Shown here in pieces: positions 1 through 9,163 of a stretch of 64,000 nt of DNA. Source of the DNA: Ascarosepion bandense. Its lineage: Eukaryota; Mollusca; Cephalopoda; Sepiida; Sepiidae. The DNA is taken from positions 88,501-152,500 of the forward strand of contig JBBBDQ010001945.1 in assembly GCA_037127315.1 (NCBI GenBank). Reading direction: 5' to 3'. Below the pieces are notes generated by a model, which was not told the origin of the DNA, made no database searches, and worked only from the letters and a program-made list of their open reading frames with translations. Position 1 is the stretch's first letter, and the number at the start of each line of letters is the position of its first letter. Made by a program: the position numbers and the translations under genes.

Positions 1-26
1 AATAGAGTATTTACATTATTCAGACT

Positions 27-89
27 ATTTTCTCTGGCACTCCATATTACTGGTTCCAGGAACCAGTAATATGGAGTGCCAAAGAAAAT
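27..89. repeat. Near-perfect 31-bp inverted repeat with 1-bp spacer
   Basis: Positions 36-57 are the exact reverse complement of 59-80 around the single base at 58. Pairing extends to 27-57 against 59-89 with one mismatch (34/82). Transcribed, it would form a long hairpin with almost no loop. It may be the tip of a fold-back element or a palindromic assembly or amplification artefact; nothing next to it identifies a family. Confidence 0.85.
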
Positions 90-231
90 CATTAGTGTAA
101 AAAATTGCAATAAAAAAAAAGTAAAAAGCTAGAGAAAACCATTAACATAAAAAAATTGCAATATAAACTCTGATAAAAAAGGATTATTAAACATTAGGTT
201 TAAAAGTCCCAAAACTTCAGTTGTTTTGTCC

Positions 232-445
232 TTAAGGACACATGGCCCAGTGGATATAGACGTTGGTTAGTTCCTGTGACTTGACCCAAAGAGTTGTGAG
301 TTAAATACTAAGCTACATTAGTGGTGAACAAGTAACTTACAGGGTTAGAGAGAGATAAGTCATGACTACCAGAAGAGGCCCTACTATACAAGGAATAAAG
401 ATCATTTACCCCAGTGGTTGTAATATAGGGTTTGGTTAAAAAATC
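232..445 (+). mobile_element. Degenerate tRNA-derived SINE
   Basis: The segment opens with an A-box-like stretch (TGGCCCAGTGG near 244-254). A degraded B-box-like GAGTTAAATACT follows about 50 bases later, the spacing of a tRNA-type Pol III promoter. An unrelated body ends in TTAAAAAATCTTAG, resembling the tail of the SINE at 1653-1790. No coding potential. The head is decayed, so family assignment is tentative. Confidence 0.45.
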
Positions 446-900
446 TTAGCACCTGAAGAAGGCCGGAGCGTACAACATTGTACGCTCAAATGGCAACAAA
501 GATGAGGACAATAGTCCGAATAATGTAAAGAGTGTAAATACTACCTCATCTCAGAAATATGAACAAATAGAATGATCTATTATTAAACGTTGTTCAAATG
601 CAACAAAGATGAGGACGATAGTGTGAATAATGTAAATACTGTAAATACTACCTCATCTCAGAAATATAGACAAATACAATGATCTATTATTAAACATCGT
701 ACAAATGGCAACAAAGATGGGGACAATAGTCCAAATAATGTAAATACTCTAAATACTACCTCATCTCAGAAATATAGACTTATAGAATGATCTATTATTA
801 AACGTCGTACAAATGGCAACAAAGATGAGGACAATAGTCTGAATAATGTAAATACTGTAAATACTACCTCATCTCAAAAATATAGACAAATACTAAATGG
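446..900 (+). repeat. Four-copy tandem repeat, about 108-bp unit
   Basis: The word TGGCAACAAAGATG recurs at 491, about 598 (diverged), 706 and 814, a period of 107-108 bp. Each unit carries AATAATGTAAATACT, CTACCTCATCTCA and GATCTATTATTAAACGT. The array is preceded by CACCTGAAGAAGG and a 22-nt hairpin at 466-487 (GAGCGTACAA, loop CA, then its complement). CTGAAGA next to a hairpin resembles Penelope-like termini, but no GAAA follows and no ribozyme is claimed. Confidence 0.8.
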
Positions 901-2129
901 AAAATATATATTAATGGATAATGGATAATACTTTATAAAATATAATATATGATGATAGATAATACATTATGAATGATAATATATGACAATGGATAATATA
1001 TTACAATTGATTATATATGGTAATGGATAATACATTATAATTGGTGATATAATTTATGGATAATATATGATAAAGGATAATATATAACAATGGTTAATTA
1101 ATTATAATGGATAATATATTATAATGGATTCTATATTATAATAGATAATTTATTATAATGGATAATATATGATAATAGATAGCATATTATAATGGATAAT
1201 ATATAATCATGGATAATACATTATAATGGATTTTACATTATAATGGATGGCACATTTTAAGAGATAATACACTGTAATAAAACTATATTAAATGGGCAAT
1301 ATATTATAATGGATAGCATATGATAATGGATATTACATTGTAAGGGATAATATATTAAATTGATAATACATTATAATGGATGATATATAATAAGGGATAT
1401 TATATTTTAATGAATAATAAATGGTGATAGAAAATTCATTATAACTGATAATACATTATAATGGATAATATATGATTATGGATACTACATTATAATGTAT
1501 AATACATAATATGGTAATGTACATTATAATGGATTATATAATAATTAGAGAATCTATTATAACGCATAATCTATGATAATAGATAATACATAATAATGAA
1601 TAATATGTTAAATTTTTAATATATTATAATGGATCGAATATTAAATGGATAAGAGCATCTCGGGGTGGCATAATGGCTAGGAAACTTGTCTTGCTAGAAC
1701 CATTGCAATTGGGTAATCAGTTCAATCCTCACTGGATGTCCCATACTTTTGGCCTTGTGCCACATCTAAGCTGTGCTTAGAAAATCTTTATATATTAAAT
1801 GGATAATATATCAAATGGATAATATACGATAATGGATAATACATTATAATGAATATATATGATTATAGATAACATATTATAATGGACAATACATCAAAAC
1901 ATATTTCATTAAAAGAGATAATATGTTATAATGGATAGTATATTAAATGGACAGTTTATTACAATGTATGATATATGGTAATGAATAATACATGAAAGGT
2001 GATAATACATGATAATGGATAATACATTATTATGTGATACACATTATAAAGGATAATATATTAATCAAATAATACTTTATAATGGATAATATATTATAAT
2101 GGATAATACATTATAATGGATGATATATG
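897..2129. repeat. AT-rich minisatellite (GGATAATA/CATTATAAT motif)
   Basis: About 1.2 kb of irregular repeats of ATAATGGATAATACATTAT-type words, broken only by the SINE at 1653-1790. The same word family returns at 15480-15870. Near-absence of C/G makes every small open frame here meaningless. Confidence 0.85.
1653..1790 (+). mobile_element. tRNA-derived SINE
   Basis: An A-box-like TGGCATAATGGCTAGG (about 1666-1681) is followed by the B-box-like AGTTCAATCC (1719-1728), the spacing of an internal Pol III promoter. A short non-tRNA body follows and ends at GAAAATCTTTA where the AT minisatellite resumes. It sits cleanly within that minisatellite, consistent with retroposition into it. The head is tRNA-like but is not a functional tRNA: the acceptor arms do not pair. 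Confidence 0.7.
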
Positions 2130-2396
2130 TGATGTGGCCTTGGTTTTAAGACCACTCAAAGAAAACACGAACGCAACAGATTGGGTTAAATACATATATT
2201 GACAACAATACAAAGTACAATACAACATCTAATAAATACAGATAGTCAATCAAATATAAGTGCTTAACAGTCTTGAAGCAGTGCAATAATGCTACTACTA
2301 CAGTTACTCGACTTAGTCCCTCGCCAAGTAATGTTTCCTGGCTTAAATAGAATCTGGATGAGATCACTCTGATATGTGGGTAATGATCCCACAACA
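2130..2396 (-). mobile_element. Ty3/gypsy-type LTR (copy 1, no adjacent body)
   Basis: A 267-bp unit nearly identical to 2958-3226. On the minus strand it begins TGTTGTGGGATC and ends GGCCACATCA, so it has canonical TG...CA ends. Its left flank is AT minisatellite. Its right flank begins CCTAG and continues into fold-back DNA. No internal retrotransposon sequence is attached on the left, where the body would lie if this were the 5' LTR. Confidence 0.75.
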
Positions 2397-2957
2397 CCTA
2401 GGTTGTGTAATAACTCATTTACAAATGAAGAATGTATATATATATTACATCACATTTAGATTACATTATATATATATATATATTGATTATTTAATTACTT
2501 AGTTTTTGGTCATAATAAAATTAGACCAGTACACAGTTATATTTAAAAGTGTTCAATACAATTATATTGTAGAACTTTTCAATATTTTTTATTTGTAAAT
2601 GAGTTATTATGCGACATAAGTTTCTACCAACTGGTATCTTCAGGCAATTTGGAATAACTGATTTTACCGTTTTTTTAAGAGCGTTCATGTAACAGGGATT
2701 TTTTTTCTTTAAATGCTCACATAATGGGTATTTTTTATTTTTCGAATGTGCAATTTTCAAAATTAGAAGAAATTATAACGTTTTCATCCATTGTTGTAAT
2801 TTTGAAAATTGTGTTTCTTCTAATTTTGAAAATTATACATTAAAAAAACTAGTTATGTGAGTGTTAAAAAAAAATCCACATCATATGAGCATTCTTAAAA
2901 AAATGATAAAGTTAGTTATTGTAAATCACCTGAAGACACCACATGGTAGAAACCTGG
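2397..2957. mobile_element. Fold-back, Penelope-terminus-like segment between two LTRs
   Basis: It contains a perfect 21-bp inverted repeat (2752-2772 with 2814-2834). Two opposed CTGAAGA...GAAAC motifs are present, on the minus strand at 2621-2643 and the plus strand at about 2932-2953. The minus-strand motif has stem TACCA/TGGTA between CTGAAGA and GAAA, then stem TTATG/CATAA, like a hammerhead core, but no closing stem I. A related copy lies inverted at 12345-12548 and a piece at 8073-8230. No coding sequence. Confidence 0.55.
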
Positions 2958-3226
2958 TGATGTGGCCTTGGTTTTAAGACCCCTCAAAGAAAACACGAAC
3001 GCAACGGATTGGGTTAAATATATATATTGACAACAATACAAAGTACAATACAACATCTAATAAATACAGATAGTCAATCAAATATAAGCGCTTAGCAGAG
3101 TCTTGAAGCAGTGCAATAATGCTACTACTACAGTTACTCGACTTAGTCCCTCGCCAAGTACTGTCTCCTGGCTTAAACAGAATCTGGATGAGATTACTCT
3201 GATATGTGGGTAATGATCCCACAACA
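2958..3226 (-). mobile_element. 3' LTR of the minus-strand Ty3/gypsy element
   Basis: A 269-bp LTR (TGTTGTGGG...CCACATCA on the minus strand) abuts the end of pol. On the minus strand the bases just before it are purine-rich (AGGGGTGGG), as expected of a polypurine tract. The outer flank, CCTGG at 2953-2957, nearly matches the CCTAG beside LTR copy 1, a possible 5-bp target duplication with one change. Confidence 0.8.
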
Positions 3227-3429
3227 CCCACCCCTGAAAGAGTTTTCCCCAGGGAAAACTATCAGCATTTTTTTCTCTTCTGGTCTATGCACGGAGGGTC
3301 TGTAATTTTTCTTTTCCGATTAGATCTTCTCTTCTGTGGTGCAACCTGAGGGGGTTCTAAATAAAAGTTATCATAGATTATATCGATTGGTTCTTCACTT
3401 ATGATTGGCAGTTCTTCTGTGTTGTTAAA

Positions 3430-4355
3430 TCAACATTTTTTCAATTGATTCAGGTGCCACTTGTGCACCTTTTTTGGACCCTGTATTATATATATATGCT
3501 TCCTGATTCTCTGCTTTATTGATCCTACCTTCCAGAATGTCATGTTATTTTTATATGACTTGAATAATAGTTTCTCGTCACATCTGTAATGCTTCTTAGA
3601 AGGCGTGATGGTCCTTTTGAACCCTGCCTGTCTGGGTATCAACTTGTCAAAGACTGATTTAATCTTCCTTGAAAATATTACCTCGGCCGGTGACTGACTT
3701 GTAGGTGTGTTTGGGTTGGGAGTGATGTGGTAAACTTGTAAGAATTGTTGTAAAGCTTGATCGGTTGGTGTGCCTTGTGCCTTCTTCAGAGCCCTTTTGA
3801 GTGCATTCACAAACCTTTCTACTAAGCCATTAGACCTAGGGTGATACTGTGGAGCTCTCAAATGTTTTACCTGAAAAAGTTTGCAAAAATTCTTGAAATC
3901 ACTGGATATAAACTGTGTTCCGTTATCCGTTATCCGCCATGCCTAACCTTGCAAAATGCTCATGTCTAAAAGATATGGTACAATTTGCCGTAGGCCTTTT
4001 ACACTTTAGAACTTCAGACCACTTGGATTGATTGTAAGTACTAGTGATCTTCTATCAGACCCACAAAATCTATGTGAACGTGTTCCCATGGGTGTTCAGT
4101 CTTTGGCCATGGTTTGCTGGTTGTTGGTGGGCTTTTGGCAGCTAATGCGCAACCTTTACATGATTCCACTGCATTGATGATATCCTTATCCATGTTTGTC
4201 CAATAAACGTATCCTCTCATTAAGCTTTCCATGTGGTTCTTCCCTGGATGACCGGCATGAAAGTCTCTCAGAATTTTCTTCTGTAGAGTTTTAGGGATTA
4301 CTACTTGATTGTTGTAGAGTAGTACCTGGTTGCATAAGGAAAATACTTCCGGCAC
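3430..4355 (-). pseudogene. Integrase region of gypsy pol (broken)
   Basis: At 4355-4041 the translation shows an integrase zinc-binding pattern: HAGHPG, then about 30 residues later CKGCALA, then the start of the core at HIDFVG, whose D is a catalytic Asp. A frameshifted middle (about 4040-3862) holds SKW and DNG-like core blocks; the second catalytic Asp is in DNG near 3930. The final block (3861-3430) contains YHPRSNGLVERF, the E being the third catalytic residue, and a C-terminal segment ending HLNQLKK. All three acidic residues can be located, but in different frames, so no active enzyme can be made. Confidence 0.85.
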
Positions 4356-4366
4356 ATTTTTATCCT

Positions 4367-4915
4367 TTAATTTAATTTTGTTTTTGTTGATACAATAAAA
4401 TCATCTAACGAAGCCTCTCTTTTAATGTCTGACAAAAAGACTGGTAATTCTCTCATAATGTTGGCTATCATGCCTTTTATTTCCCCATCCGATCTCAGTG
4501 TTGCAATTATTGAGTCCTTGAATACTTCCTTGTTTTCTGGGACCAATCTTGATAAGCTGTTTGCATGGCACATCTTTTCCGATGACAGATGTTCTATTTT
4601 GAATTTGTATTTGAGTAAGATAGTACCCCAATGTATCAACATGTTTTTCTATATACAGGTAGTCCTTTTTTTATTTCCGTATATTGCTAATAATGGTTTG
4701 TGATCAGTCTGCAACATGAACTTTCTTCTATGGAACTTTGTAGTTGCAAAAATAATGCTTAATGCCTTTTTTTCAATTTGTGAGTATTGCTTTTCTGCTG
4801 GCAGTAGGGATCGTGAGGCGTGAGCAATAGGCTTTTTTGTTCTGTCTGGGAATTTGTGCAGAATACATGCACTGACACCGTAACTACTAGCATCACTGGC
4901 TACTATAATCTCCAA
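4367..4915 (-). pseudogene. RNase H and linker of gypsy pol (broken)
   Basis: The block from 4915 shows VASDASSYGVSA (first catalytic Asp), then AHASRSL and YSQIEKKALSI (catalytic Glu), then LQTDHKPL (third acidic residue), the Ty3/gypsy RNase H order. The downstream block (4642-4367), offset in frame, carries a linker containing NSLSRL that normally connects RNase H to integrase. The change of frame near 4645 marks an indel. Confidence 0.83.
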
Positions 4916-5031
4916 GTTAGGGTCGTAATGTGTTAATGCTAGATCTGAGACTAATGTCTTTATAATTTTGTTAAATGCTGACTGGCATTCGTCAGTCCAG
5001 TTTCATCATACATCTTTCTTAAGCAAGTTAT

Positions 5032-5757
5032 TTATTGGTGCCCTGAGATCATGCATATTTTTTTTATAAAACTTTGGTAGAAATTAACTAATCCAAGGAA
5101 GCTTTGTAAAGATTGGACATCATGTAGGGCAGGCATCTGTTTAATGGCTTTGATTCGTCGCCCTTCTTTGTCTATTAGAAACCCTAGATATTTTATTTGA
5201 GGTAGAAAGAACTCACATTTTGACTCTTTCACTCTGAAGCCATATTCTTTTATCTTCCCAAATACACTGTTGATGTGTTCTTTATGCTCTTCAACTGACT
5301 CACTTCAGACTAGTATGTCGTCCAAATAAGCGGTCGCATATTCAAGGTCTCCTAGCATTGTGTTCATTGTTTGTTGGAATATAGCCGGGGCAACCTTTAT
5401 GCCAAAGGCTAACCTATTAAATTTATAGAGTCCTCTATGTGTGTTGATGCATAGCAGCTTTGAGCATTCATTATCTACTTCGATTTGAAGGTATGTATCT
5501 GACAAATCGATCTTCGAGAATATTTTACCTCCGTTTAATCAGTTAAAAACTTCTTCCGGGCTAGGCAAAGGATAATGGTGGTCTTTGAGAGCTGTGTTTA
5601 AACCAGTCAAGAAGTCTGCACAGAAACTAATTTGATTAGTTTTCTTCTTAACGTAGACCACAGGCGCTGCCCATTTGGAGAAATCTACTTTTGTTAATAT
5701 TTGTGAGTCGACTAATCTGTCCAATTCCCTGTTGATCTTGTTGATGAATAAAGTCAA
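5032..5757 (-). pseudogene. Reverse transcriptase domain of gypsy pol (broken)
   Basis: Three blocks cover RT. At 5757-5539 is the fingers region with WAAPVVYVKK and YPLPSPEE. At 5505-5305 is the palm, with TYLQIEVDNE, FGIKVAPAIFQ and the catalytic YLDDILV. At 5232-5032 is the thumb/connection with KCEFFLPQIKYLGF. Frames change near 5520 and 5240. The first residues of the distal block (the codons for MTLFINK) derive from mariner 3' sequence fused at about 5742, so the true N-terminus is lost. Confidence 0.87.
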
Positions 5758-5795
5758 TTTTTGTCTAAAAGTTGTTGATATATTATTTAAGTTCT
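5742..5795. mobile_element. Mariner 3'-end remnant joined to gypsy RT
   Basis: The stretch TTGATGAATAAAGTCAA and the following GTCTAAAAGTTGTTG closely match the sequence just past the mariner transposase stop at about 17092-17130. No other mariner sequence is nearby, so a short terminal fragment has been fused to the truncated gypsy RT. Confidence 0.6.
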
Positions 5796-5984
5796 CTTTG
5801 AAATCATCAAATTCAATAGAGAAATATTCTCATATATACTGGAATCTCAAGATGTAATAAGGTGATTGCGTAGATATGAAGAATTTGGAATTCTTTTAGA
5901 ATTTACTTGGTTGAGGAAAAACCACTGGGCTTAACTAGGTTCATAGAAAAACTAAAGTTTTCAAGAAATAATACAAGTAATGTT
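5796..5984. other. AT-rich spacer, nothing recognised
   Basis: No coding, tRNA-like or repeat signal was found here apart from the target duplication ATGTT at 5980-5984, which belongs to the solo LTR that follows. Confidence 0.5.
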
Positions 5985-6259
5985 TGTTGACCATGTCCAC
6001 CATAGTTTATGAATATAGAATACAGTGCAGTACACAATCTGTTTGATGAAACAACGTCAAAGATTAACACTCACGAGTCAGACACTCTATTAAATCAGAC
6101 TATATTGCCAATACTCGGGAAAATATGGCCGCCTTTTATACACGTCACATTGAATATTTTGATCCTTCTGATTGGTTAGCCCTTCTATTGAGGAACTATA
6201 AAATGAGTCAGCTCATGGCTGGCTCACTAGTATACAAAGATACCCAAAAAACTCCAACA
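5985..6259 (-). mobile_element. Solo LTR with exact 5-bp target-site duplication
   Basis: The unit starts TGTTGACC and ends CTCCAACA, giving TG...CA ends with a TGTTG/CAACA inverted pair. It is bracketed by ATGTT at 5980-5984 and again at 6260-6264. No internal element sequence is attached, so this is a solo LTR left by LTR-LTR recombination. Promoter motifs show it reads on the minus strand. Its sequence differs from the LTRs at 2130 and 2958, so it is another family. Confidence 0.85.
6132..6175 (-). promoter_or_regulatory. LTR core promoter: CCAAT, CRE-like and TATA motifs
   Basis: On the minus strand, CCAAT (6171-6175) is followed by TGACGTG (6141-6147, CRE-like) and TATAAAAGG (6132-6140). 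The order and spacing fit a Pol II promoter in the U3 region of the LTR. Activity is not shown by the sequence. Confidence 0.6.
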
Positions 6260-6264
6260 ATGTT

Positions 6265-6560
6265 CCCTTATTTTTACACATTGTTTGTTGTTGCATATAT
6301 GTTATACTTTCTCTACATGGGACATATATATATTTGTATATATATCCATGTATGATGTTGCATTTTAAAACTTTCTGGGTGATTAAACATCTTTATCATC
6401 TTTTTTCTATTCAGCTATTCCATTACATCCATGATGTGTAGTGTCATTATATCATGGATATAGTAACGCTTATAATGGAGGAAATTCAAATGGGTGAATA
6501 GATCTAGTGATATATTATAGCAGGAATAGTTTCCAAGATAAGAAAATTTGGCGACAGATA
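6265..6560. other. AT-rich spacer between two solo LTRs
   Basis: No gene or recognisable repeat family was seen. A short TATATATA tract lies near 6325-6345. The small open frames across 6415-6737 have no recognisable domain. Confidence 0.45.
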
Positions 6561-6564
6561 GTAA

Positions 6565-7038
6565 TGTAATATAACAATCTGGCCCCACCCGAGGAAGTGA
6601 TGCAAGCGATGGTGTTTCCCGTCGGTGAAGGGGGCGGCGAAACGACAAGACAGGTGTTTGTGAAATACATCCTGTCGAGGCCGGAGCGGATGCCGTTTGA
6701 CCTTATTTCTGACAGCGGCGGAAATGGATGGAGGCAAACAGATCAGGTGTCTCTTAGAATTACGTGGGCGTTGCGTGGGCGAGGCAAAACCGGAAGGAAA
6801 GTCCCGGTTCTAGAAGACTATATAAAGACCTCGACACACGGATTCGCCAGCAGAGAATGGCCAGTGGAAGCAGAGGGACACCACAGGCAAAAAAACTACA
6901 CTCCCGTCAACCCATTCTATGTGCCTCTCACCCTTCCGTTCTCTATTCCACACGGTTCGTCGTCATTAATAAAAATATAACCTTATATTTTTATATATGC
7001 GTGTTTGTTGTTTTGTCGTTGTACGGCGATATATAACA
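6565..7038 (+). mobile_element. Solo LTR, GC-richer, with 4-bp target-site duplication
   Basis: A 474-bp block begins TGTAATATAACA and ends ATATATAACA, flanked by GTAA at 6561-6564 and GTAA at 7039-7042. It stands out by GC-rich composition. It carries a TATA box (CTATATAAAG, 6818-6827) and, about 140 bp downstream, a polyadenylation signal AATAAA (6968-6973), the U3-R order of a plus-strand LTR. No internal element body is present. The 127-codon open frame within it has no known domain and is probably incidental. Confidence 0.75.
6818..6973 (+). promoter_or_regulatory. LTR TATA box and polyadenylation signal
   Basis: CTATATAAAG at 6818-6827 and AATAAA at 6968-6973 bracket the expected R region of the solo LTR. 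They set its orientation as plus. Confidence 0.6.
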
Positions 7039-7042
7039 GTAA

Positions 7043-7350
7043 ACCACAAAGATCAAAGATCATGTTTCAGTAAAACAGTCTACTTTTCATGTACTACTTC
7101 TTTTCATGTTGTGGAACCAGATGGAAAAAAAGATGGATGGAAAAAAGAGCAAGGCAGGAAAAGGTTATCTTTTTATAGACTTCAACAATGAATAGTGTTG
7201 AAGGAATTCAAGAAGAGTAATTGTTTTATGGTTCTTTTATTCTTAGCATCATCAAAAAATGTATTTCTTTTTCCTTTATTATTTATTATTATTAATAATA
7301 TTTTATTCATTGATTTTATTTTATTTTCTCATAGTAGTTTCATCTAACTT
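7043..7350. other. AT-rich spacer
   Basis: T-rich and A-rich stretches with no domain, tRNA-like box or tandem repeat. The 60-70-codon frames here show no family resemblance. Confidence 0.4.
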
Positions 7351-8072
7351 TTCTATCAGTCAGTCAGTTAAGTGCCATGCGCGATACATGCTTGGGCGAT
7401 CGTGTCTCGAAAGAGACATAACTGACTGGGCAGAAGATTATCCTGCAGTAGGTTGCTATTGCTTTCTGTGATAGACTGGTTGCCGACCAAGGCTATAGAA
7501 CCCAATCTGTCCTGTTATTTGACTCATAGCTACAGGGAAAAAAATGTATTATATTATTATGTAGTAATTAGTGGGGGATCGGTTTCCTATTGTTATGAAG
7601 TAATAAACTGATCCCGCACTTTGTGACCAGTATAAGCCTTAACCATTATTCCAACTATTATATTCAGTTTGTCAGTTAAGTGCCATACGTGATACAAGCT
7701 TTGGGTGATCATGTCTTGAAAGAGACATGACTGACTTGGCAGAAGATGTATCCCGTAGTAGGTTACCATTGCTTTCTGCGGTAGACTGGTTGCCAGCCAA
7801 GGCTATAGAACCCAATCTGTCCTGTTATTTGACTCATAGCTAGAGGGGAAGTGATGTATTAAGTAGTAATTAGTGGGGGATCAGTTTATTACTTGAAAAC
7901 AATATAAAACTGATCCCCCACTTTATGACCAGTAGCAGCCTTGATCATGATTCCAACTATTATATTCTGTCAGTCAGTTAAGTGCCATACATGATACACG
8001 CTTTGGGCGATCATGTCTGGAAAGAGACATGACTGACTGGGCAGAAGATTATCCCACAGTAGGTTGCCATTT
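7351..8072 (-). mobile_element. Multi-unit composite SINE array (three units, head lost)
   Basis: The word GTCAGTTAAG (or GTCAGTTAAGTGCCAT) recurs at 7363, 7671 and 7973, spacing 308 and 302 bp. Each unit holds CATGTCTC-loop-GAGACATG, CAGAAGATTATCC, GGTTGCCATTGCTTTCTG and CCCAATCTGTCCTG. A linker then carries an inverted repeat of GTGGGGGATCGGTTT with AAACTGATCCCCCAC. The complete SINE (61055-61365) shows that the tRNA-like head lies at the far end on the minus strand. Here the third unit is cut at about 8068 and the head is absent. Identical linkers occur at 31.5 kb and 60.7 kb. Confidence 0.85.
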
Positions 8073-8230
8073 GCAATAACTGATTCTACCATTTACCCTC
8101 TTTTTTTTAATGCTCATGTGGCAGGGATTTTTTTGAAAGTGCAATTTTTAAAATTACAAGGAATTATGGCATTTTCATCCATGGTTGTATGAATCTCAGA
8201 GGTATTTTTTAGTATGGTTACACTTAATCA
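8073..8230. mobile_element. Fragment of the fold-back / Penelope-like repeat
   Basis: AATAACTGATTCTACC, GCTCATGTGGCAGGGA and GCATTTTCATCCATGG match the interior of the fold-back segment at about 2650-2800 in the same order. It begins exactly where the SINE array stops, so one of the two inserted into the other. Confidence 0.6.
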
Positions 8231-8488
8231 TTTCGTTCTTTCATTCAATAGTTTGTTTTTGTTTGGGAATAGCATAATCTCTAACTTTTCTTCTTGGCAC
8301 AGACTACATATTCTGCCACCATTGTAAGGCTTGGCTGTTTTTACAATGCTCCACGTTATGTCTGGGTTTTTTTCCATATTTTGATTTTAATTTCCACACG
8401 TGGTTAGCCAATGTTGTACAGTTTTTTAATTATTTTGAATATAGACTTGTAATTTTTGTATTTTGAATGTAGACTTATATATATATTT
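8231..8488. other. Unassigned AT-rich sequence
   Basis: No domain, box or repeat match seen. Confidence 0.35.
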
Positions 8489-9102
8489 TCTAAACATATG
8501 CTGTTAAATATAAGAGACACTGAATGTCTATTATGTTTAATCATGGGCCATTCTAAAAGTCTTATTTTTGCTTTAATTTCAGTTAAAATAAAGACAAAAA
8601 TTCTCCAACATTTGGATAATTATTTATTGATTTTCTTCTAAGCTTTCGGCTCACATGAGCCATCTTCAGAGAGGTTGTTTAAACTGAAATATTATAACAT
8701 CCACCATCACCGACGATTTTATTTTGTGTTGACATAAAACTCCACTTGGCAATGGCAATAGCTACCAAAAATAATAAACACAGTTCTTAAATTTGCGATG
8801 TGGTTTTATGACGTCACACTGCGTGATAGCGCGAAATGACAACAAAGCCATGTAGTCAAATGCAATGTAATATGTTATTTCCGGTTTTAAAGTTGATTTT
8901 ATTGAGTGTTGGTTGTTTAGATTTGATGTACATGGCCTCCAATATCTGCAGGTTCCTCTTACTGTGTGTATGAGTAAGGATCACCATAGTTTTTGTCTTT
9001 ATTTTCAACTGAAATTAAAGCAAAAATAAGATGTTTAGAACGGCTCATGATTAAACATAATAGATATTCATTGTCTCTTATATTTAACAGCATATGTTTA
9101 GA
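8489..9102. mobile_element. 0.6-kb element with about 112-bp terminal inverted repeats
   Basis: Arm 8489-8600 is the reverse complement of 8990-9102 at roughly 90% or better by eye. It includes TCTAAACATATGCTGTTAAA and CTTTAATTTCAGTT. The core of about 390 bp contains, on the minus strand, CTGAAGATGGCTCATGTGAGCCGAAAGC near 8640-8668. The same core and one arm occur in the opposite orientation at about 17385-17820. There is no coding sequence, so it is non-autonomous. The terminal motif recalls Penelope-like element ends, but long inverted arms could equally mean a fold-back DNA element. Confidence 0.7.
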
Positions 9103-9127
9103 AAATTACTTGCTGCCTCGATACACT

Positions 9128-9129
9128 AA

Positions 9130-9162
<33 letters not shown>
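9128..9162. repeat. (TA)n microsatellite
   Basis: About 17 uninterrupted TA dinucleotides immediately follow the inverted-repeat element. Confidence 0.95.

Positions 9163-9163
<1 letters not shown>

Larger units (their letters stand above)
3227..5745 (-). pseudogene. pol: Ty3/gypsy retrotransposon pol remnant (RT, RNase H, integrase)
   Basis: Read from 5745 down to 3430, translated blocks follow the Ty3/gypsy order reverse transcriptase, RNase H, integrase. RT pieces lie at 5757-5539, 5505-5305 and 5232-5032, with the YLDD catalytic motif near 5318. RNase H is at 4915-4649, the linker at 4642-4367, the integrase zinc finger and core start at 4355-4041, and the integrase core end at 3861-3430. 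Stops and frameshifts split every block. Protease and gag are missing, and the 5' end joins a mariner 3' remnant near 5742. The 3' LTR follows at 2958-3226. A dead, 5'-truncated copy; the pol order and YLDD fit Ty3/gypsy rather than BEL or copia. Confidence 0.88.

Noticed and set aside
450..490. CTGAAGAAGG plus hairpin as a hammerhead
   Set aside because: The hairpin is perfect but no GAAA, stem III or cleavage triplet follows.
1653..1790. Functional tRNA gene (also at 9700, 10010, 13150 and 61330)
   Set aside because: A- and B-boxes are present but acceptor and anticodon arms do not pair and repeat bodies follow; these are SINE heads.
2958..5745. Endogenous retrovirus with envelope
   Set aside because: No env-like sequence was seen between integrase and the 3' LTR; the order and motifs are those of a Ty3/gypsy retrotransposon.
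6597..6980. 127-codon frame in the GC-rich block
   Set aside because: No domain recognised; it overlaps the TATA box and polyadenylation signal of a solo LTR with clean target duplications, which explains the composition.
8640..8668. CTGAAGATGGCTCATGTGAGCCGAAAGC (minus) and its copy at 17681-17708 as a full hammerhead ribozyme
   Set aside because: A stem lies between CTGAAGA and GAAA, but an extra base breaks the G10.1-C11.1 position and neither stem III nor stem I can be closed nearby.
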